From assembly GCA_021846065.1 (NCBI GenBank), contig JAJZCP010000059.1, positions 1 to 7,803 on the forward strand: a stretch of 7,803 nucleotides of DNA, written 5' to 3'. The first letter of the stretch is position 1. The number at the start of each line of letters is the position of its first letter. The position numbers were made by a program, and so were the translations under genes. The notes below the pieces were generated by a model. It was not told where the DNA came from and did no database searches. It saw only the letters and a program-made list of their open reading frames with translations. Positions 7,182-7,803 of this stretch are shown here, piece by piece. This DNA comes from Acidobacteriota bacterium. Lineage in GTDB: Bacteria > Acidobacteriota > Terriglobia > Terriglobales > Acidobacteriaceae.

Positions 7182-7803
7182 TCAGGCGTCTTCGCCGATC
7201 CGCAGCACAGCCAAAAAGGCTTCCTGCGGAATGTCGACCTTGCCGATGCGCTTCATGCGGCGCTTGCCTTCTTTTTGCTTTTCCAGCAGCTTGCGCTTGC
7301 GGGAAATGTCGCCCCCGTAGCACTTGGCCAGCACATTTTTGCGCAGGGCAGAGACGGTTTCCCGCGCAATCACTTTAGCGCCAATGGCTGCCTGGATCGC
7401 CACCTCAAACATCTGCCGCGGGATCAGCTCGCGCATCTTGGAGACAAGGGCACGCCCGCGCTCATAGGCAAAGTCGCGGTGCACAATGATCGACAGCGCA
7501 TCCACGGGCTCCCCGGAGACCAGGATATCGAGCTTGACCATCGGCGAATCCCACGAGCCAGACAGATGATAATCGAGCGACGCATAGCCCCGCGATACGG
7601 ACTTGAGCCGGTCATAGAAGTCGAGCACGATCTCGTTCAGCGGCAGTTCATAGGTCAGCATCACGCGCGTCGCGCTCACGTATTCGAAATTCTTCTGTCG
7701 CCCGCGCTTCTCTTCCACCAGCTTCAAAATGCCGCCGACATATTCCTCGTTGGTCAGGATGGTGGCAGTGATCACCGGCTCCTGCACCTTTTCAATCGAG
7801 GTC
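7182..7803 (-). CDS. lepA: Elongation factor 4 (LepA), C-terminal 206 codons (runs off right edge)
   Basis: LepA/EF4 is a ribosome-binding translational GTPase, related to EF-G, that acts in translation and ribosome biogenesis. Only the C-terminal third is here; the GTPase domain lies beyond the right edge. Reading from the edge, [16 protein letters not shown] and [17 protein letters not shown] begin the EF-G domain V-like part. [18 protein letters not shown] and [11 protein letters not shown] are the family's diagnostic continuation. The LepA-specific C-terminal domain then gives [40 protein letters not shown] and [20 protein letters not shown], ending in RIGEDA and TGA (7184-7182). The GTG at 7787 is an internal Val, not a start, because the frame is open and homologous up to 7803. 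The gene converges on ruvB with 13 bases between the stops. Confidence 0.96.
   Translation of the reverse strand, partial: TSIEKVQEPVITATILTNEEYVGGILKLVEEKRGRQKNFEYVSATRVMLTYELPLNEIVLDFYDRLKSVSRGYASLDYHLSGSWDSPMVKLDILVSGEPVDALSIIVHRDFAYERGRALVSKMRELIPRQMFEVAIQAAIGAKVIARETVSALRKNVLAKCYGGDISRKRKLLEKQKEGKRRMKRIGKVDIPQEAFLAVLRIGEDA

Overview
The window is a stretch of bacterial chromosome, mostly high in GC. It has housekeeping DNA/translation genes at both ends and a small cell-envelope glycosylation-type group between them. The GyrA, RuvB and LepA sequences and the overall style fit Acidobacteriota (Terriglobia-like). This is an inference from general resemblance and should be held loosely. No tRNA, rRNA, CRISPR array, insertion sequence, integrase or phage gene was seen.

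Layout. On the minus strand, positions 1-1562 carry the N-terminal 520 codons of DNA gyrase subunit A, which runs off the left edge. Behind it (upstream in transcription, 103 bases away) lies a minus-strand gene for a 385-residue polytopic membrane protein resembling GT-C/GT39-type glycosyltransferases (1666-2823). A 140-base divergent intergenic region follows, with a perfect 6+6 inverted repeat. From it a plus-strand unit reads rightward: a GTG-started FAD-dependent oxidoreductase of the amine-oxidase/UDP-galactopyranose-mutase-like type (2964-4277), then, with a 4-base ATGA overlap, a large multi-membrane glycosyltransferase-like gene. That gene is broken into two frames (4274-5620 and 5617-6066) at or just after a run of seven T. 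After 70 bases comes a complete ruvB (6137-7168). It converges, with only 13 bases between stops, on the C-terminal third of lepA (elongation factor 4), which runs off the right edge on the minus strand.

How the genes fit together. gyrA, ruvB and lepA are housekeeping genes for supercoiling, Holliday-junction branch migration and translation. The middle three genes look like an envelope module: a flavoenzyme coupled translationally to a GT-C-type membrane enzyme, with a second, shorter GT-C-like protein encoded divergently. Oxidoreductases of this type often neighbour lipid-linked-sugar glycosyltransferases, but the substrate cannot be read from the sequence. The oxidoreductase gene has visibly lower GC than its neighbours (60-base samples at 3421-3480 and 3841-3900 are 48% and 42% GC, against 67% at 6841-6900), so this block may have a different history from the housekeeping genes.

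The most notable point is the frame break in the second glycosyltransferase. It coincides with a textbook -1 slippery heptamer (T TTT TTC), and the downstream frame also has a GTG start overlapping the upstream stop. It could be a sequencing or assembly indel, a true mutation, programmed frameshifting, or a gene split into two coupled cistrons. The sequence alone does not decide between these.
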